DNA of 64,000 nt, taken from NCBI GenBank assembly GCA_037367355.1, contig CM074695.1, forward strand, positions 2,108,001-2,172,000. The letters are read 5' to 3'. The stretch's first letter is position 1, and every line of letters begins with the position of its first letter. Made by a program: the position numbers and the translations under genes. The notes beneath the pieces were generated by a model that did no database searches, had not been told where the DNA came from, and was given only the letters and a program-made list of their open reading frames with translations. Source of the DNA: Neoscytalidium dimidiatum (Eukaryota > Ascomycota > Dothideomycetes > Botryosphaeriales > Botryosphaeriaceae). This document shows, piece after piece, positions 26,512 through 39,670 of this stretch.

Positions 26512-27012
26512 ACTCAGGCAAAAACAAGATAGTGTGAAGAGCAAGTGAGAGGACACGGTATTTAGAGAAGAAAAGACTCAATGTGGTCTTGAGGAGATGC
26601 AACGGCGCTGCGCGTGTAAGAGAACGTGAAGACTAAGCGTTACATGTACCGTGCAAGTGTTGTGATAGCATACTCATGCGCTAGATAGTAGCTTCAGATG
26701 GGGCAACGACTTTTGCGGGTTGACGAGTTGCGGAGAGAGAGAGCGAAGAGATCCTTGTCGCGGATCGTCTTGGTGGTGTTGCGGCGGTTAGGCCCTGAGA
26801 GCGGCAGGGGCGCTAATCGGCCCGGGCTTAGGCGTCATCGTCGAATGGAATCTTCTTGAAGCAGCGACTCCAGCCTGCCCTATACGAATCTGCGCGCATA
26901 TCTTCGAACGTGCGATCATTCACGCTACATCTGTACGCTCTGCACACGAGTTCTACTTCAAGCCATATCGACACAGCTACAATAGCCCTCACTTACCAAT
27001 TCCTACGCGACA
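26512..27012. other. Intergenic
   Basis: Tyrosinase 3' flank and promoter of the cyclophilin gene. No gene or specific element seen. Confidence 0.5.
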
Positions 27013-28350
27013 ATGGCCGACCAGAGTAAGCTTGACCCCGCGCTGAGCACTAAGGCCGCGCGCTGACTTCCGCAATCAGAGCGTTCCCGTGTCTTCTTCG
27101 ACATCCAGATCGGCACCCAGCCGGCTGGCCGCATTGCCTTCGAGCTTGTAAGTACACCACACACTTCCCGCACCTGTTTCCTGCACTTACTGATTCAATC
27201 TAGTACAATGATAGTAAGCAACCCTCACGCAACTCTCACCCAGCCTAGTAATAACGACAACCACAGTCGTCCCCAAGACCGCCGAAAATTTCCGCGCCCT
27301 CTGCACCGGCGAGAAAGGCGAGGGCAAGTCGGGCAAGCCTCTGCACTACAAGGGTTCCGGTTTCCACCGTGTGATCAAGCAATTCATGATTCAGGGCGGT
27401 GATTTCACCGCAGGCAATGGCACTGGCGGAGAGAGCATATATGGCGAGAAGTTCGAGGACGAGAATTTCGAGTTGAAGCACGAAAAGCCTTTCCTGCTTT
27501 CCATGGCTAACGCCGGCCCTGGTACCAACGGCTCTCAATTCTTCGTTACCACTGTGCCAACACCCCACCTCGACGGCAAGCACGTCGTATTCGGTGAGGT
27601 GATTAACGGCAAGTCGGTTGTGCGTCAAATTGAGAACCTTCCCACCGCTGCACAAGATAGACCTGTTCCCGAGCAGTTTCCCATCATTGCTGGTATGTTT
27701 TCAACCAAGAACTCGTCCTGTAGCACGGGCTCGGAAGCTTACTTCTAACAGACTGCGGCGAGCTTACGGGTGAGGACTACGAAAAGTGCACCGAGCGCAT
27801 CCCCGACAGCACCGGCGATCCCTATGAAGATTTCCCTGAAGACCAGTCTGAGGAACTCTCTGCGCCTGACATCGCCAAGATTGCCGCTGAGCTGAAAGAC
27901 ATGGGTAACAAGGCCTTCAAGGCCGGCGACTTCCGTCTCGCTCTGGCCAAGTACCAGAAGGGTCTCCGTTACCTTAATGAGAACCCCGAGGTCGAAGAGA
28001 AGGACCCGCCGGAGACAGCGCAACAACTTTCGTCCCTGCGCTTCCAGCTGCACAACAACAGTGCCTTGATTCAGAACAAGTTGAAGGATTTTGATGGTGC
28101 TATCAAGAGCGCAACATACGCGCTTGAGGTCAAGGGCACTAGCGACGCTGATAAGGCCAAGGCCTATTTCCGCAGGGCTCAGGCGCGCGAGGCTCGTAAG
28201 AACGAAGAAGAGGCCATTCAAGATTACGAGGAGGCACAGAAGCTGGCACCCAACGATGCAGCTGTCTTGAATGGCTTGGCTGGTGCGAAGAAGAAGCTTG
28301 CGGAGTTTAGGAAGAAGGAGAAGGCCGCGTACGCCAAGTTCTTTTCGTGA
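27013..28350 (+). CDS. CPR6: Peptidyl-prolyl cis-trans isomerase D, CYP40 type (cyclophilin + TPR)
   Basis: Predicted exons are 27013-27025, 27080-27147, 27204-27213, 27267-27692 and 27752-28350, 371 aa, the usual CYP40 length. Residues 6-170 form a cyclophilin domain: [53 protein letters not shown] and [12 protein letters not shown] include the catalytic Arg (FHRV) and the cyclosporin-site residues. After an acidic linker ([23 protein letters not shown]), three TPR repeats run from [14 protein letters not shown] to the C-terminus. CYP40 proteins bind the Hsp90 C-terminal MEEVD tail through the TPRs and act as co-chaperones in cytosol and nucleus. Exons 1 and 3 are only 13 and 10 nt. A homologue of yeast Cpr6/Cpr7; the symbol is by similarity. 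Confidence 0.96.
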
Positions 28351-28847
28351 AAATCTAAAAATTAGAGGCAGCGATATCGATAAAAGAGTTTGTGCTGCCC
28401 GATGGTCACTAGCTATGCATTATGCCGGCGTTTGAATAAAAGCAAGGTGTTGAAGGCGTCTGAAAGGCAAGGGCAGTGTAGACTTGCTGTTCGGCATGCA
28501 TCCCAACTTAATCTAATCTTAATTTAGGGTTCACATTCGGAAAAGAGATGCGTCCAATCTAGTCCAGACCTGACAGCAAATGGACACTTTGTGTCTCAAG
28601 CCGAGAGTTATGCTCGCGTGGACATCTGCTTGCGCATGAGGACTTGATGTGTGCCTCTCAGTGGCTCGGTTGAGTGAATCAATGACTCTGAACTATGCAC
28701 AACGCTGCAGTAGCTCCCGCCCTTGGAATTCGACGGAGATAAGGTTCAGCGGTTGCATGGAGGAGGGGTAAACGTAGCTTGCGAGTACACATTCATCACA
28801 TCTTCCTGCCCAGACAATATACTGCCCCTTCGCTATACTCACAGGTC
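28351..28847. other. Intergenic
   Basis: Cyclophilin 3' flank and promoter of the transporter gene. No gene seen. Confidence 0.5.
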
Positions 28848-31393
28848 ATGCCAATGGAGTCCTCGATCACTCATTCAGTAATCCTTGCAGCCGACGCCGA
28901 CGAGACAACACCATTGCTCTCGTCGGGACAACGCCTTGACGCGTTCAGTGCAGGCACAAGCCGGCAGTCCCACCGGGCGCAAGACGGCACCGCATCCGCA
29001 ACCCCACCATCGCGGCCGCCATCCCGCTCTCCCGCACCACCGTCGCAACGCCAGGAACAACGCTCAGGCACCGCCACACCATCGCCCTCGCCTTCGTCCA
29101 TCTTCTGGCCCCGAGCCGCGTTGTTATGCGGCGCGCTCTCTCTCGTCGCGGACCTGGGCGATGGCCTGACAGCGGCGCCGGAGGTGCGTTTGCTCGAGAT
29201 GGCCGTGTGCCGCGACTACTACACCGCGCACGACCCGCACCTCGTTGGCCCGCCGCCGCTGCGCTACGTGCGCGAAGACCTGTGCAAGCGCGATGCCATA
29301 CAGGTCGAGCTGGCGTACCTGCGTGCGCTAAAGAGCCTCTTCGCTGCGGTCCCTGGTGCGTTGACCATTCTTGTGTCAAACTCAGTTTTCGCGTTTCTTA
29401 GTCCTCAATAAAAAAAAATCATCTCCATTTCGAGGGTGCTGTTCATGCGGCGTTGTGACTTACCTGTTTGGGTTTGGAGACGATGTTGTGGGATGCTGAT
29501 TTTCTTTGATAAGATCCTGCAAGTTAAGCTTTCTACTTTGGCCTCTAGTTATGGTGCCTGACTTTTGCCTACCTCTTAGGTCTTCTTTGCACCGTCCTTT
29601 TTGGACGACTTGCGGATGTCTGGGGTCGAAAGCCTGTGTTGCTGCTCGGCATGACCGGCCAGATACTGAGTTATCTCTGGGTGATTATGATCTGTATGGA
29701 TCCACCGAATATGCTCGCTTGACTATATCGCTGATGCGCCATTAGGTTACTTCCATGAAGTCTTTCCGACCAGATTGGTTTGGGCGTCTGCAATCTTCCA
29801 GTTCATGGGAGGTGGGCATCGAAATATATCGGCTCTTATGAATACTGTGATCGTGGATGTTGCACCAGAGAGCATGAGGTAATTTCATTTCTTTTCCAGC
29901 ATTGTTTGACGCACAGCTTTCTGCATTGAGCCTGAAATGCAAAGGCAATATGAGGATGAAGACGTTTTTGAGTGTCAACTCGCAAGAGCGGAGACGCATT
30001 AATGAATCTAGCCCCTTCTTGACCTGCAAGCAATGCTGCCTGGTGTAGACTTCGGATGTCTGCGAATTGTCCTGATACTAGAAATTTGGTTTACCGAAGC
30101 TAACGCTGTCTAGAACATCTACCTTCTACTTAGTTGGCGCACTTATTCGGGTAACTGACATGGTCTCAGCCGTGGGCGGATCATGGCTCTTATCCCGAGA
30201 CCTCTGGCTTCCCTTCAAGATAAGCACTCCGGTTCTGCTGACATCCCTTCCAATCATATTGGCTATTCCCGAAACGCTACCTTCTCGAAATTCACGTCCT
30301 CGCCACGACAGCGTGATCGACGAAGCATCTATCACCTCCTCCGACAATAACAGCATCACCGCAAAGTCCAAAGTCAGAATGCCCCCTCATCCCCCCCACA
30401 CACAACCCCTCCACTAACCTCGAACCTAACCCAACAGACCACAACCACCCAAACGCTCCGCTCCCTGCTCCACTCCCTCACCAGCATCCTCCGCTCCCTC
30501 CGCCTCCCCGCCACGACCCCGCTCCTCCTCTGCTTCGCCACCATCTTCCTCAAGACCTTCGCCCTCATGAGCAACCACCTCTACCTGCAGTTCGCCTCCA
30601 AGACGCTGCGCTGGCCCATCGCCTCCGCGGGCTACCTCCTCTCCATCAAGGCCTTCATGTCCCTGCTCGTGCTGCTGCTGCTGCCGCTCGTCGGCCGCGG
30701 CCTGCGCGCCGGCGCCGTCGTCGTCGACACGTGGGTCGCGCGCGTGAGCTTGGCGTGCCTCGCCGCCGGGAGCTGGATGGTTGGGAGCGCGAGCGGTGTC
30801 GGTCCTGCTGGTAGTGTTGGTGGTGGTAGCGGCGGTGGCGGCGATGCGATGCCCGCTGTCGTGCTGATCGTCGCGGGCTTGGTGCTCGGGTCGGCGGGTA
30901 ATGGGATCACACAGACGATGAGGGGGTTGGTGGCGCACTTTGCGGTGGCGGCGCCCGCGGATGGTGGCCGTGGTGAGGATGGAGACGGTAGTGAAGCGGA
31001 GGGCACGGGGAGTAGGATGGGCCAGCTGTACGCGGGAATTGCGCTGCTGGAACTGGTCGCGGTGCTGACCGGGGAGGTGGCGTTCGCGGGGCTCTTTGGG
31101 CTCGGGACGAGGTTGTCTTCGAGCGGGAAGGGGGAAAGTGGGTGGTTGGGGTTGCCATTCTATGCTGCTGGGGTGAGTAAACTCTCTGTACTATCTCCTT
31201 GCTAACTTCTTTTCCACATTTCTTGCCCTTTTCCATGCAGGAGGTGGGATGGATGTCGGAGAAACATCACGGTTACTCAGGGGGGCGTCCGAAAGAAGTG
31301 ACATGTCTAAACCTTCATCAGATCACCTTCTTCCTCGGGCTCGTCTGCACAACCAGATTATCCACTTCGCGGTCTGCCATTCGGCTGCAGTGA
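28848..31393 (+). CDS. MFS transporter
   Basis: Predicted exons are 28848-29355, 29580-29693, 29746-29878, 30114-30372, 30438-31172 and 31241-31393, about 633 aa in consistent phase. A cytoplasmic N-terminus rich in Ser/Pro contains DETTPLLSS, a dileucine-like motif frequent in fungal MFS proteins. TM1 begins at FWPRAALLCGALSL. The MFS signature between TM2 and TM3 is present across an intron: GRLADVWGRKPVLLLG. Further helices include GQILSYLWVIMI, MVSAVGGSWLLS, PVLLTSLPIILAIPETLP and AFMSLLVLLLLPLVGRGL. A Gly-rich loop interrupts the C-terminal half. The substrate is unknown. Introns 1 and 3 are long for this locus (224 and 235 nt). The last exon is chosen only because it keeps frame; the other frame across it (ETSRLLRGASERSDMS) also looks protein-like, so the C-terminus is uncertain. 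Confidence 0.83.
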
Positions 31394-32455
31394 AGCTGGG
31401 CCAGACGAGCCACTCGAGCAGACCACTGACTGCTTGGTCCGGACTCAAGCTCATATCTCCGGCCCCCAAAGACAGCTGTCCGTTTCAGACCGCAAGCAGC
31501 GGCGATCCTGTGCTATTGATAAGCCACAACCCACTAGCATGATACATTGAAAATCGAAGCGACCAACCGGATGTGCAGGCGCGTACTGACACTGCAGATC
31601 ATCCGCACATAAAAGCTCCTACAAAAGCCCTCGTATGAGACACCATTGAATTGCTATATGTGGAAATCTCGGACGGATCTTTCCTTTCTTCGGCCTGCCT
31701 CCCGACAGAGGGCACGGATACGTGGACTCCGTGCGTTCTAACGAATCGTTCGTTTCAAAAGTCTCTGGATCTTTGGAGCGTCCTGTTTCGACCACTTTGC
31801 TTCCCGGTGCACCCTACGTTTCGCTCCTGACAGCTATTTAGGGTAAAACGGTCGATACTTTGGGCAGGTGGTGAAAGGGGGGGGGAAAGCCAAAAGTGAC
31901 GTCTTGTGTAAAATCTCTGAACGGGCGCATTCAAGCGGAGCAGGAGAGCATTCGGATGTAGAACACACTGTGGCCATTGATATATTGTCGATTTCTTTCC
32001 TTATTCGCAACGATTTCGGGGGGGGGGGAAATGGAAATGGAATCCTCCCTTCAATGATAAGCCTCCTGCCTCCTTTCCTGCGAACACCCGAAACTCCATC
32101 CCTCCCCAGTAGAAGATGCATAGCCTGATTTTCGGAATCGGACATCGACAGGAGACCCTTAGAAGAATTGCTCGGAGGTGTGAGAGGCACGATAAGGAGA
32201 ATCCAAGTGGATGAGGCGCCGATGCATGCTGTGTAAATCCCAAGAAACAACATCCTAATCCAACATCACTTTCTATAGAGAGAGCCCTGTTTGTGGTACA
32301 GCGTCAGGGGGAGTGTCTGAAACACCGCCCTATTCACACGCACCCATCGGACGAGGTTTGTCTTGTGCTTTTGGTGCCGGCCTGACTGTGCGCGAGCATC
32401 AGGACACTACACCTATCAGAAGTTCGCGCTGGTATCTTCCCCCTTTTTTTCACGC
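31394..32455. other. Intergenic between convergent genes
   Basis: No supported gene. It should hold the 3' UTRs of the transporter (+) and the MAPKK (-). Confidence 0.5.
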
Positions 32456-33985
32456 TCAAACTTTTCTCGGCGGTTGCGGAAGCGGGTTGCTTGGCGGAGG
32501 TGCTGGCCTGATCGGCAATTGCATTGGCTGACCGCCAGATAGCTGGCCTGCACTGCTAGTCCGAGCTGGGTATTGTGGTCTTTCTCTATCACGGCCATCT
32601 CTTGAGTCCTGGCTTGCAGAAGAGCGCGGAGTGTGACTTGAAGTGGGAGTATGGCGGTCATTGGAAGCCGAAGACGGCGTGGGGCTGTGGCTCGGAGAAG
32701 CACGGAGTTGTTCACGCATCTTTGCAGACGCTGGTGTCGGTTGGAGATGAGACTTGCGGTTTTGGCGCTCCATCATGCTAACGGCCCAGGCCTCAAGATC
32801 GACTGGAGTACGCTTAGCCGCGAGGAGGAAAGGATCAGAGTCCTAGGTGAGAACGTTAGCATACGAAAATGTAGAATCAATGTGCACAAGGACTTACGTA
32901 AAGCTCCCAAGGAGTTGGTCTCTCGTCCGGATTCTTCATCAGGCAACGTGCAATCATGTCCTCCAGAATCGAGGGAAATGCGTCGCTCTTGGGAAGCTTG
33001 GGCGCCGGTTCCAGGACGATCTGCTGCAACAGATCCAAAATACCCTGAGGTCCACCGGTTTCGTCATCGTTGTCACTGTTGTTGAAGGGGAATTTTCCGA
33101 TGGCAAGCTCCATCAGGGTCAATCCCACGCTCCAGACGTCAGACTTGACCGTGTATTTCGCTCCCTGAATCCTCTCCGGCGCCATGTATGTGCCAGTGCC
33201 GACGAACGTCTCCGCCACAGAGCCTTCAAGCTCACTTGAAACACCGAAGTCGCAAATCTTGATCTGTCCCTTAGAGTTCACGAGTATGTTCGATGGCTTC
33301 ATGTCACGATGCATGATTCTGTGCTGCTTGTAGAGGTACGAAAGGCCGCCCAGCACTGCTTCTGCAATCTTGCCGAGCACATCAACACGGACAGGACCGA
33401 AGTTCTTCGAGATGCCGTCGAGGGAGCTATCGTTCAGTTAGACTCATCTAAGGGTCTTCAATAGCCATGGAGAGACCTTACCCGCAATCCATGTACTCCA
33501 TGCACATCACCACATCGCCAGACTCGTTCTGGAAAGCCCCGTAGAAAGACACTATGTATGGGCACGCGCAGTCGTGCATAATACGCAGCTCCCGCACTAT
33601 CCGTTTGCGCACTTCGTTCTTGGCTTCGACGTGAATGATCTGGACGAACACTGTTAACCACCGGCACAGTTTCGGATGAATGCTTGCGAGCCAAACTCAC
33701 CTTCCGGGCCATGATGGCCTTTGTCGCAGCGTGCTGCACCTTGCTCACAGTGCCTCCGTTGCCATGGCCGAGCTCCCTTATCACAATCAGGTCCTCCGCT
33801 CTCAGGTCCAGCCTGAACTCGACGCCAATCTCCAGCTGGCCGGCGGCTTTGTCGTCCTCCCGGCGCGATCCAGGAAGTTGAGCGTCGGCGCCGGACAACG
33901 CAGGCCGTGGCTGGGGCGCGTTGAGGGCCAGGCCCTTGACGTTCTTCCGCTTCATCGTGCGGACCTTGAACTGCGAGTCCGCCAT
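32456..33985 (-). CDS. STE7: MAP kinase kinase, Ste7 type
   Basis: Predicted exons are 33985-33701, 33639-33482, 33426-32898 and 32842-32456, 452 aa in consistent phase. The N-terminus KRKNVKGLALN fits a basic-then-hydrophobic MAPK docking (D) motif. The kinase domain has the Gly loop (GHGNGGTVSKV), the catalytic loop HRDMKPSNILV, DFG (KICDFGVSSEL), the activation segment SVAETFVGTGTYMAPERIQG and the subdomain IX SDVWSVGLTLMELAIGKFPF. The activation segment and SDVWS region match Ste7/MST7/Fuz7 kinases of the pheromone and invasive-growth cascade rather than Mkk1 or Pbs2. The enzyme would phosphorylate the Fus3/Kss1-type MAPK on Thr-x-Tyr. The C-terminal 100 residues are Ser/Pro rich and disordered. 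It is divergent from SPT6. Confidence 0.93.
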
Positions 33986-35221
33986 TTTTGGGCGCGAGGT
34001 TGCGTCACGGTGCTCGGTGGGGCAGCGAGAGAGCAGTGGGTGGTGTTCTGGCGGCCGCAGGAGAGGTCAGGAGTTGGGGAGACGCGGCGGATGTCGAGCT
34101 GAGGGCGCCGCAGTGGTGGAGGGGCGATGCGCCAATCGGGAGTGCGCAGGCGAAAGGAGGTACCGGGTGTGGTGCCCGCCGGGTAGGGCTTCTTGACTAT
34201 TGGATTGCCGCTTTGGGCGTGGCGGTGGGTCCGGTTGGAGGGTAGAGTCGCTCAGATGCAACAGCGCTGAGGCGTGCTGCGAGCTTGCGGACGAACGAGG
34301 TGAGCGGACAGGTCAACGGCGCGCGACGGGCTGGGACGGATTTTGGGCGGCGGTGGTGGTTAGCGGGCGTTTGAAGTCGAGAACGCCGCAACGCGCTGGC
34401 TGGGGCGTGGGGCGTGCAGTGGCAGGGTGAGCGGCTCAATCAGCGTCCGAGCAGCAGAGCGAGACGGGCACTGGTTCCTGCAGGTCGCGGCGCGGGAGCT
34501 CTGCTATTTGACCAGCGGCACAATGAGACGGAGTAGCAAGTTATGAATATCACGGACTAGCGCCAGCGGGGCTGTTTCACGCCCGTCGCTGCGGAGGCTC
34601 CTCTCTGCATGATCCGCAGAAATCATCGCGCACTGCTCTGAGCGCGCGCGGGTCGCTAAGGCTTCAACGCGGCCACGAGAAGTTTCACCTGGCGCCGCCG
34701 ATCTCTCAGACGAGATGCGCTGCGTTTTGCCGCCTCTTGCGCGTACAGTCGCCTGGCAAGCGAAGTGAGGATGCGAGCCCGTTACGAGCAACTATAGCAG
34801 CAGGGTCCATAGCGAGCTCGACGCTTTGCTCTGCGAGCAGCGGGCAGCGGGTAGCGGGCAGCCGGGCAAAGCGATGGCGACAGCGACGGCGACGGCCATC
34901 CCGCCGCAGGCGAGCGGCTGTCTCGCTGTCTGGGGGCCAGGACATGCGCCCTGGGGCGTGGTCGGCCCGCGAGCGGATTGTTCAGCGTCCCAAATGGGCG
35001 GGCGGTGAGAGGCCGCGCCAAGCCAGCGCGCTCTCTCAGCTTTCATGTTCACGCTGTCGTCGCGGTGACCTCCAGCGCTGTGCAGCCGACAACTCCATCC
35101 ACTTCAAAGCGCCGAGAGCCTCCGTCCGCCCCTCTGTCGCGCGCACTTAATCGCGCTGCTCCTCCTCGCCGCGTCAGCTACACACGCTCAGCAACTCCCC
35201 GGCCGATCGTAACCTCGCAAC
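33986..35221. other. Shared divergent promoter region of STE7 and SPT6
   Basis: A 1.2-kb GC-rich interval between two divergently transcribed conserved genes. It has CpG-rich low-complexity blocks (GCGGGCAGCGGGTAGCGGGC at about 34840-34860). No coding feature is supported. Confidence 0.5.
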
Positions 35222-38200
35222 ATGGCGCATCCCCTGCTTGACGTCGCCGCCGAGCTAGGCAGCGAGTCCGACGACGGCGACTACGACGAGGAGAACGCCG
35301 CCAACGACGAGGAGAAACCCGCTCGCAATGCCCGTGCTCTGGATGACTCTAGTGAGGAGGAGGAAGAAGACGAAGATGAGGAGGCAGCTGCCGCCGTAAG
35401 TACCTCGCACGATCCCAAAGCCATTGCGCCACTATGCTTACCGTATATCGTGCTAGGTCCGGGAAGGTTTCATCGTTGATGAGGATGAAGAGGACGAAGA
35501 GGAGCGGCGCGCCCGTCGGCGCGAGCGAAGAAAAAGACGGCGAGCTGAGCGCGAAGAGGAAGAAGTTTTGGATGAGGAAGATCTCGACCTGATCGGCGAG
35601 ACTGTCCCCAGGGAGGAATCAAGTCAGGCATGTGTATTCCCAACCTTTGTTTGCTGTCGTTGTGCTGACTGTATATGTGTTACAGTCTAAGTTCAAGCGC
35701 CTCAAACGCGGCCACAGGGAAGAGCGTTCGGCTCGAGGACCACGCGGCGTTGACGACATATTTTCCGATGAAGATGAGGACCTTGGAGATGGATACGACG
35801 AGAGGCCCTCTCGACGGGAACCAAGAGGTGGCGTCACCGATGAATTTGCCGACTTCATTGAAGAAGACGTCTTCGACGACGAGGAAGGCTTGCAGGATGA
35901 AGAAGATCGCGAAGTGGCAAGACCCGGCAAGAGGACCGTTGGGGGCGTCGGTTTTCCTGAGGCTGGAATGGACGAGGCTGAGATGGAGGACTACCGGAAT
36001 GCTTTCGGCGACGGCACCGAATACGACTGGGCTCTGCAACTTCAAGAGGAAAAAGATGAAGAAGAAATGGGCGAAGAGAAACAGTTGGAGCTCAAGGATG
36101 TCTTCGAGCCATCTCAGCTCGCTGAGAGGATGATGACGGACGAAGACAATGAGATCCGCTTCACGGACGTTCCTGAGAGATTTCAGATTGCGAGAAAGCC
36201 TTTCAAGCAACTGGAGCTCGATGAGGATGAGATGGCTAACCGCCTAGGCGTGGAGGCTTTGTGGGTCTCAAAACTCTTATGGCCGAAGAAACGTCTCGGC
36301 CAAAGCTGCGAGCAGCCTTTCCAGAAGGCCGTTCGTAAAGTTTTGGAGTTGATGAATATCGAAGACCTGGAGGTTCCTTTCATTTTCAATCATCGGAAGG
36401 ACTATTTGATTCACTCGAGCTCCCAGCAAGATCAGGATGATATTGACGGAAATGCCGGACCGCAACGACTCCTTACTCAGAGTGACCTCTGGGAAATCTT
36501 TGAGTTGGACCTGAAATTCCGGGCTTTGTCAGAGAAACGAGAGGCGCTCGTGAAGACGTACGAAAACCTGAAGGCCATTGCGGATATTCAGGATCCTGTG
36601 TTCGAGACGCTCCTCGCGAAGGCTGAGTCTATTGAAGAAATCCAAGACATCCAGGATTATATACATTTCACGTACTCAGCTCAGCTCAAGGATGTCAATA
36701 CTCTGGAAGCTGAGGCAACACCGGGCGTCCAGAAGCGGACTCGTGGCGCCAACACCATCTTTGAGAGGATTCGGGCGGGAAAGGTCTACAATTTGGTTCG
36801 TGCCATTGGCATTACGCCTGACGATTACGCAAAGAACCTGCAGAAAGATGGACACAGGGTGTATCCGGAGGATCCACAGGAAATGCCCGAGGACATGGCC
36901 GACCACTTACTAGACCCTCCCGAATATCAGACGTCCGCGCAGGTTCTGCGCGCCGCCAAAGCAATGTTCGCCGAGGAACTGGTCATGAGCCCAAGGATGC
37001 GAAGTGTTATGAGGCGCACATTTTACACCGGTGGTCTCTTCGACGTCTATCGCACCGAGAAGGGTCTACGTAAGATCACCGAAGATCATCCGTACTATGA
37101 GTTCAAGTATTTGCGCAACCAGGAATACACAGCAATGGCTCGAAGGCCGGAGCTGTTCTTGAAGATGCTCAAGGCTGAGGATGAGGGTATGGTTGAAGTC
37201 AAGGTCCGGTTGCAGAATTACGAAAAGATCAAAGAGGATTTCCAGGCAATGCTCAGCTCTGATGGTACCAGCGACCGTGCCCTTGAGTGGAACAAGTTCC
37301 GCACTTCGATTCTGGACATGGCTCTCCCGAAATTGGAGAGGATTATTGCGAAGGGTGTCAAGGAAACCGTCAAAGCAGAGTGCGAAAATGCTCTAGCTAG
37401 GCAGTGCAAGGATCGGTTTGCGGAGAAGTTGGACCAAGCACCCTATAAGCCGAAGGGCATGCAGCTTGGTACTATTCCAAGAGTGCTTGCCCTCTCCAAC
37501 GGCAACGGAATTCCCGGTCGCGATGCGGTTTGTTACGCCTGGGTTGATGAAGAAGGGCGTGTTCTGGAGCAAGGCAAATTCAACGACCTACGCCCCGGAA
37601 ACAAGGAGAAATATATACCGGATGCCAAGGACATAGAAGCTCTGGTCGAGATGGTTCAAAGACGGAAACCAGATGTCATCGGCGTATCAGGCTTCTCGGT
37701 GGAGACGCGCAAACTCTACAAAGATCTACAGCAGATCGTGGAAGACCATGATCTTCGTTGCGCCGACTATGAAGACGAGGACGGCAACGAGAAAAGTGAC
37801 AGACTCGAGGTTGTCATGGTCAATGACGAGGTTGCCAGGCTTTACCACACTAGCGATAGGTCCAATGTGGAGCATCCTGGAACGGCTCCTCTGGTCAAGT
37901 ACTGCATTGGTCTCGCACGCTTCCTTCAGAGCCCACTGAAAGAGTATGCTGCCCTCGGAAAGGACATTGTTTCTATCTCTTTCGATCCCAATCAGATCCT
38001 CCTTCCACAAGACAAACTCATGAAATACCTCGAGATGGCCATGGTAGATATTGTCAACCTTGTTGGTGTTGAGATAAACGAGGCCATGACCGATACCTAC
38101 CTATCCAATCTCCTTCCGTTCGTCTGTGGTCTTGGGCCCAGAAAGGCCCAGCAGCTCCAGAAAGTCATCAACCTCAACCGCCAAGATGTGGCAACCAGAG

Positions 38201-39670
38201 ACGAACTTGTCGGTGATCCTGAGAAGGGCATTCTCCCCGCGGTTGGCCCCAAGGTTTGGATGAACTGCGCAAGTTTCCTTTACATAAGCTACGACCCATC
38301 CGAACCAGAGTCGGACTACCTTGATTCTACCCGTGTACATCCCGAGGACTACGACCTTGGCCGCAAGATGGCTGCTGATGCCCTTGAAATGGACGAAGAA
38401 GACATCAAGGCAGAGCAGGACGAGAACGGTCCCGGCGCAGTAGTCAAGAGGCTCATCCGTGAGGATGCTCAGGAGAAGGTCAACGATTTGGTCTTGGAGG
38501 AGTATGCTGAGCAGTTGGAGGCGCAATTCCACCAACGGAAGCGAGCGACCCTCGAAACGATTCGCGCCGAGTTGCAGGTGCCGTATGAGGAACTACGCAA
38601 TAAGTTCACCTATATGACTTCTGACGAAATTTACACCATGCTCACGGGTGAGACTCGGGATTCGCTGACGGAAGGCATGATCGTCCCTGTCAAGATTCGA
38701 CGCGTTTTCCCCGATCATATTGAAGGACGCCTAGACTGTGGTATGGAGGCAATTTGCAATGAGCCCGAGTTTCCCAACAATGTGGGCGGTGAGCGGGGAA
38801 TAGACCCTCGGCAAGTGTTTCAGGCAAACCAGACCGTCCAGGCTAAGGTCACTTTCCTCAATCGCAAGGCTCTATCTTGCCAGGTATCCTTCAATGAGAA
38901 GCAGCTCAAAGATGGACATCACCGTCACATTGATCGCCCCCGGGGCGAATGGGACGAGAGGCAAGAGCGAGCCGACAAAGAAGCAGAAGCCAAAGAGAAG
39001 GAAAGCAAGACCGGCCGAGCTCAACGTGTCATCAAACACCCTCTCTTCCGTCCATTCAATGCTGCCCAGGCGGAAGAGTATTTGGGATCCCAAGGACGTG
39101 GCGATGTTGTCATCCGACCTTCTTCCAAGGGTCTGGATCACCTTGCTGTCACTTGGAAAGTATCGGACAACATCTACCAGCACATCGACGTGCTGGAGCT
39201 GGACAAGGAGAACGAATTCAGTTTGGGTCGTACGCTTAAGATCGGTGGAAAGTACACATACAGTGATCTTGACGAACTGATCGTGCTCCATGTCAAGGCG
39301 ATGGCGAAGAAGGTTGATGAGATGATGTCTGACGAGAAGTACCAGAGCGGCAGCAGGGCGCAGACCGGTTAGTTCTTCCCCTTCCATTCCGAAAAGATGT
39401 CTTTGCTAACGTAACAATACAGAGCAATGGCTCACTACGTACACGGAAGCAAACCCCAGACGTAGCATGTATGCCTTCTGCATCAACCCCAAGTTCCCGG
39501 GTTACTTCCACCTCTGCTTCAAGGCCGGTCAACAAGCTCCACTTGCCTCTTGGCCCGTCAAGGTCATTCCCAATGCCTTTGAACTCCAGAAAAACCACTA
39601 CCCCGACATGCGTGCTCTCAAGAACGGCTTCAAGCTGCTCTTTGCGAACAATGCTGCACGGAAGCGGTAA
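35222..39670 (+). CDS. SPT6: Transcription elongation factor and histone chaperone Spt6
   Basis: Predicted exons are 35222-35395, 35457-35627, 35686-39367 and 39423-39670, 1424 aa, the normal Spt6 length. Spt6 travels with RNA polymerase II, reassembles nucleosomes and binds the polymerase linker. The order of parts matches the family: a very acidic N-terminus ([26 protein letters not shown]) with the Spn1-binding segment, the HtH region, a YqgF-like fold ([19 protein letters not shown]), the helix-hairpin-helix ([19 protein letters not shown]), the S1 domain ([19 protein letters not shown]), and tandem SH2 domains starting [20 protein letters not shown] and ending in the last exon ([19 protein letters not shown]). 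The second intron uses either a GC donor after SSQ (35628) or a weak GT donor six bases on (35634); both keep frame. Confidence 0.96.
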
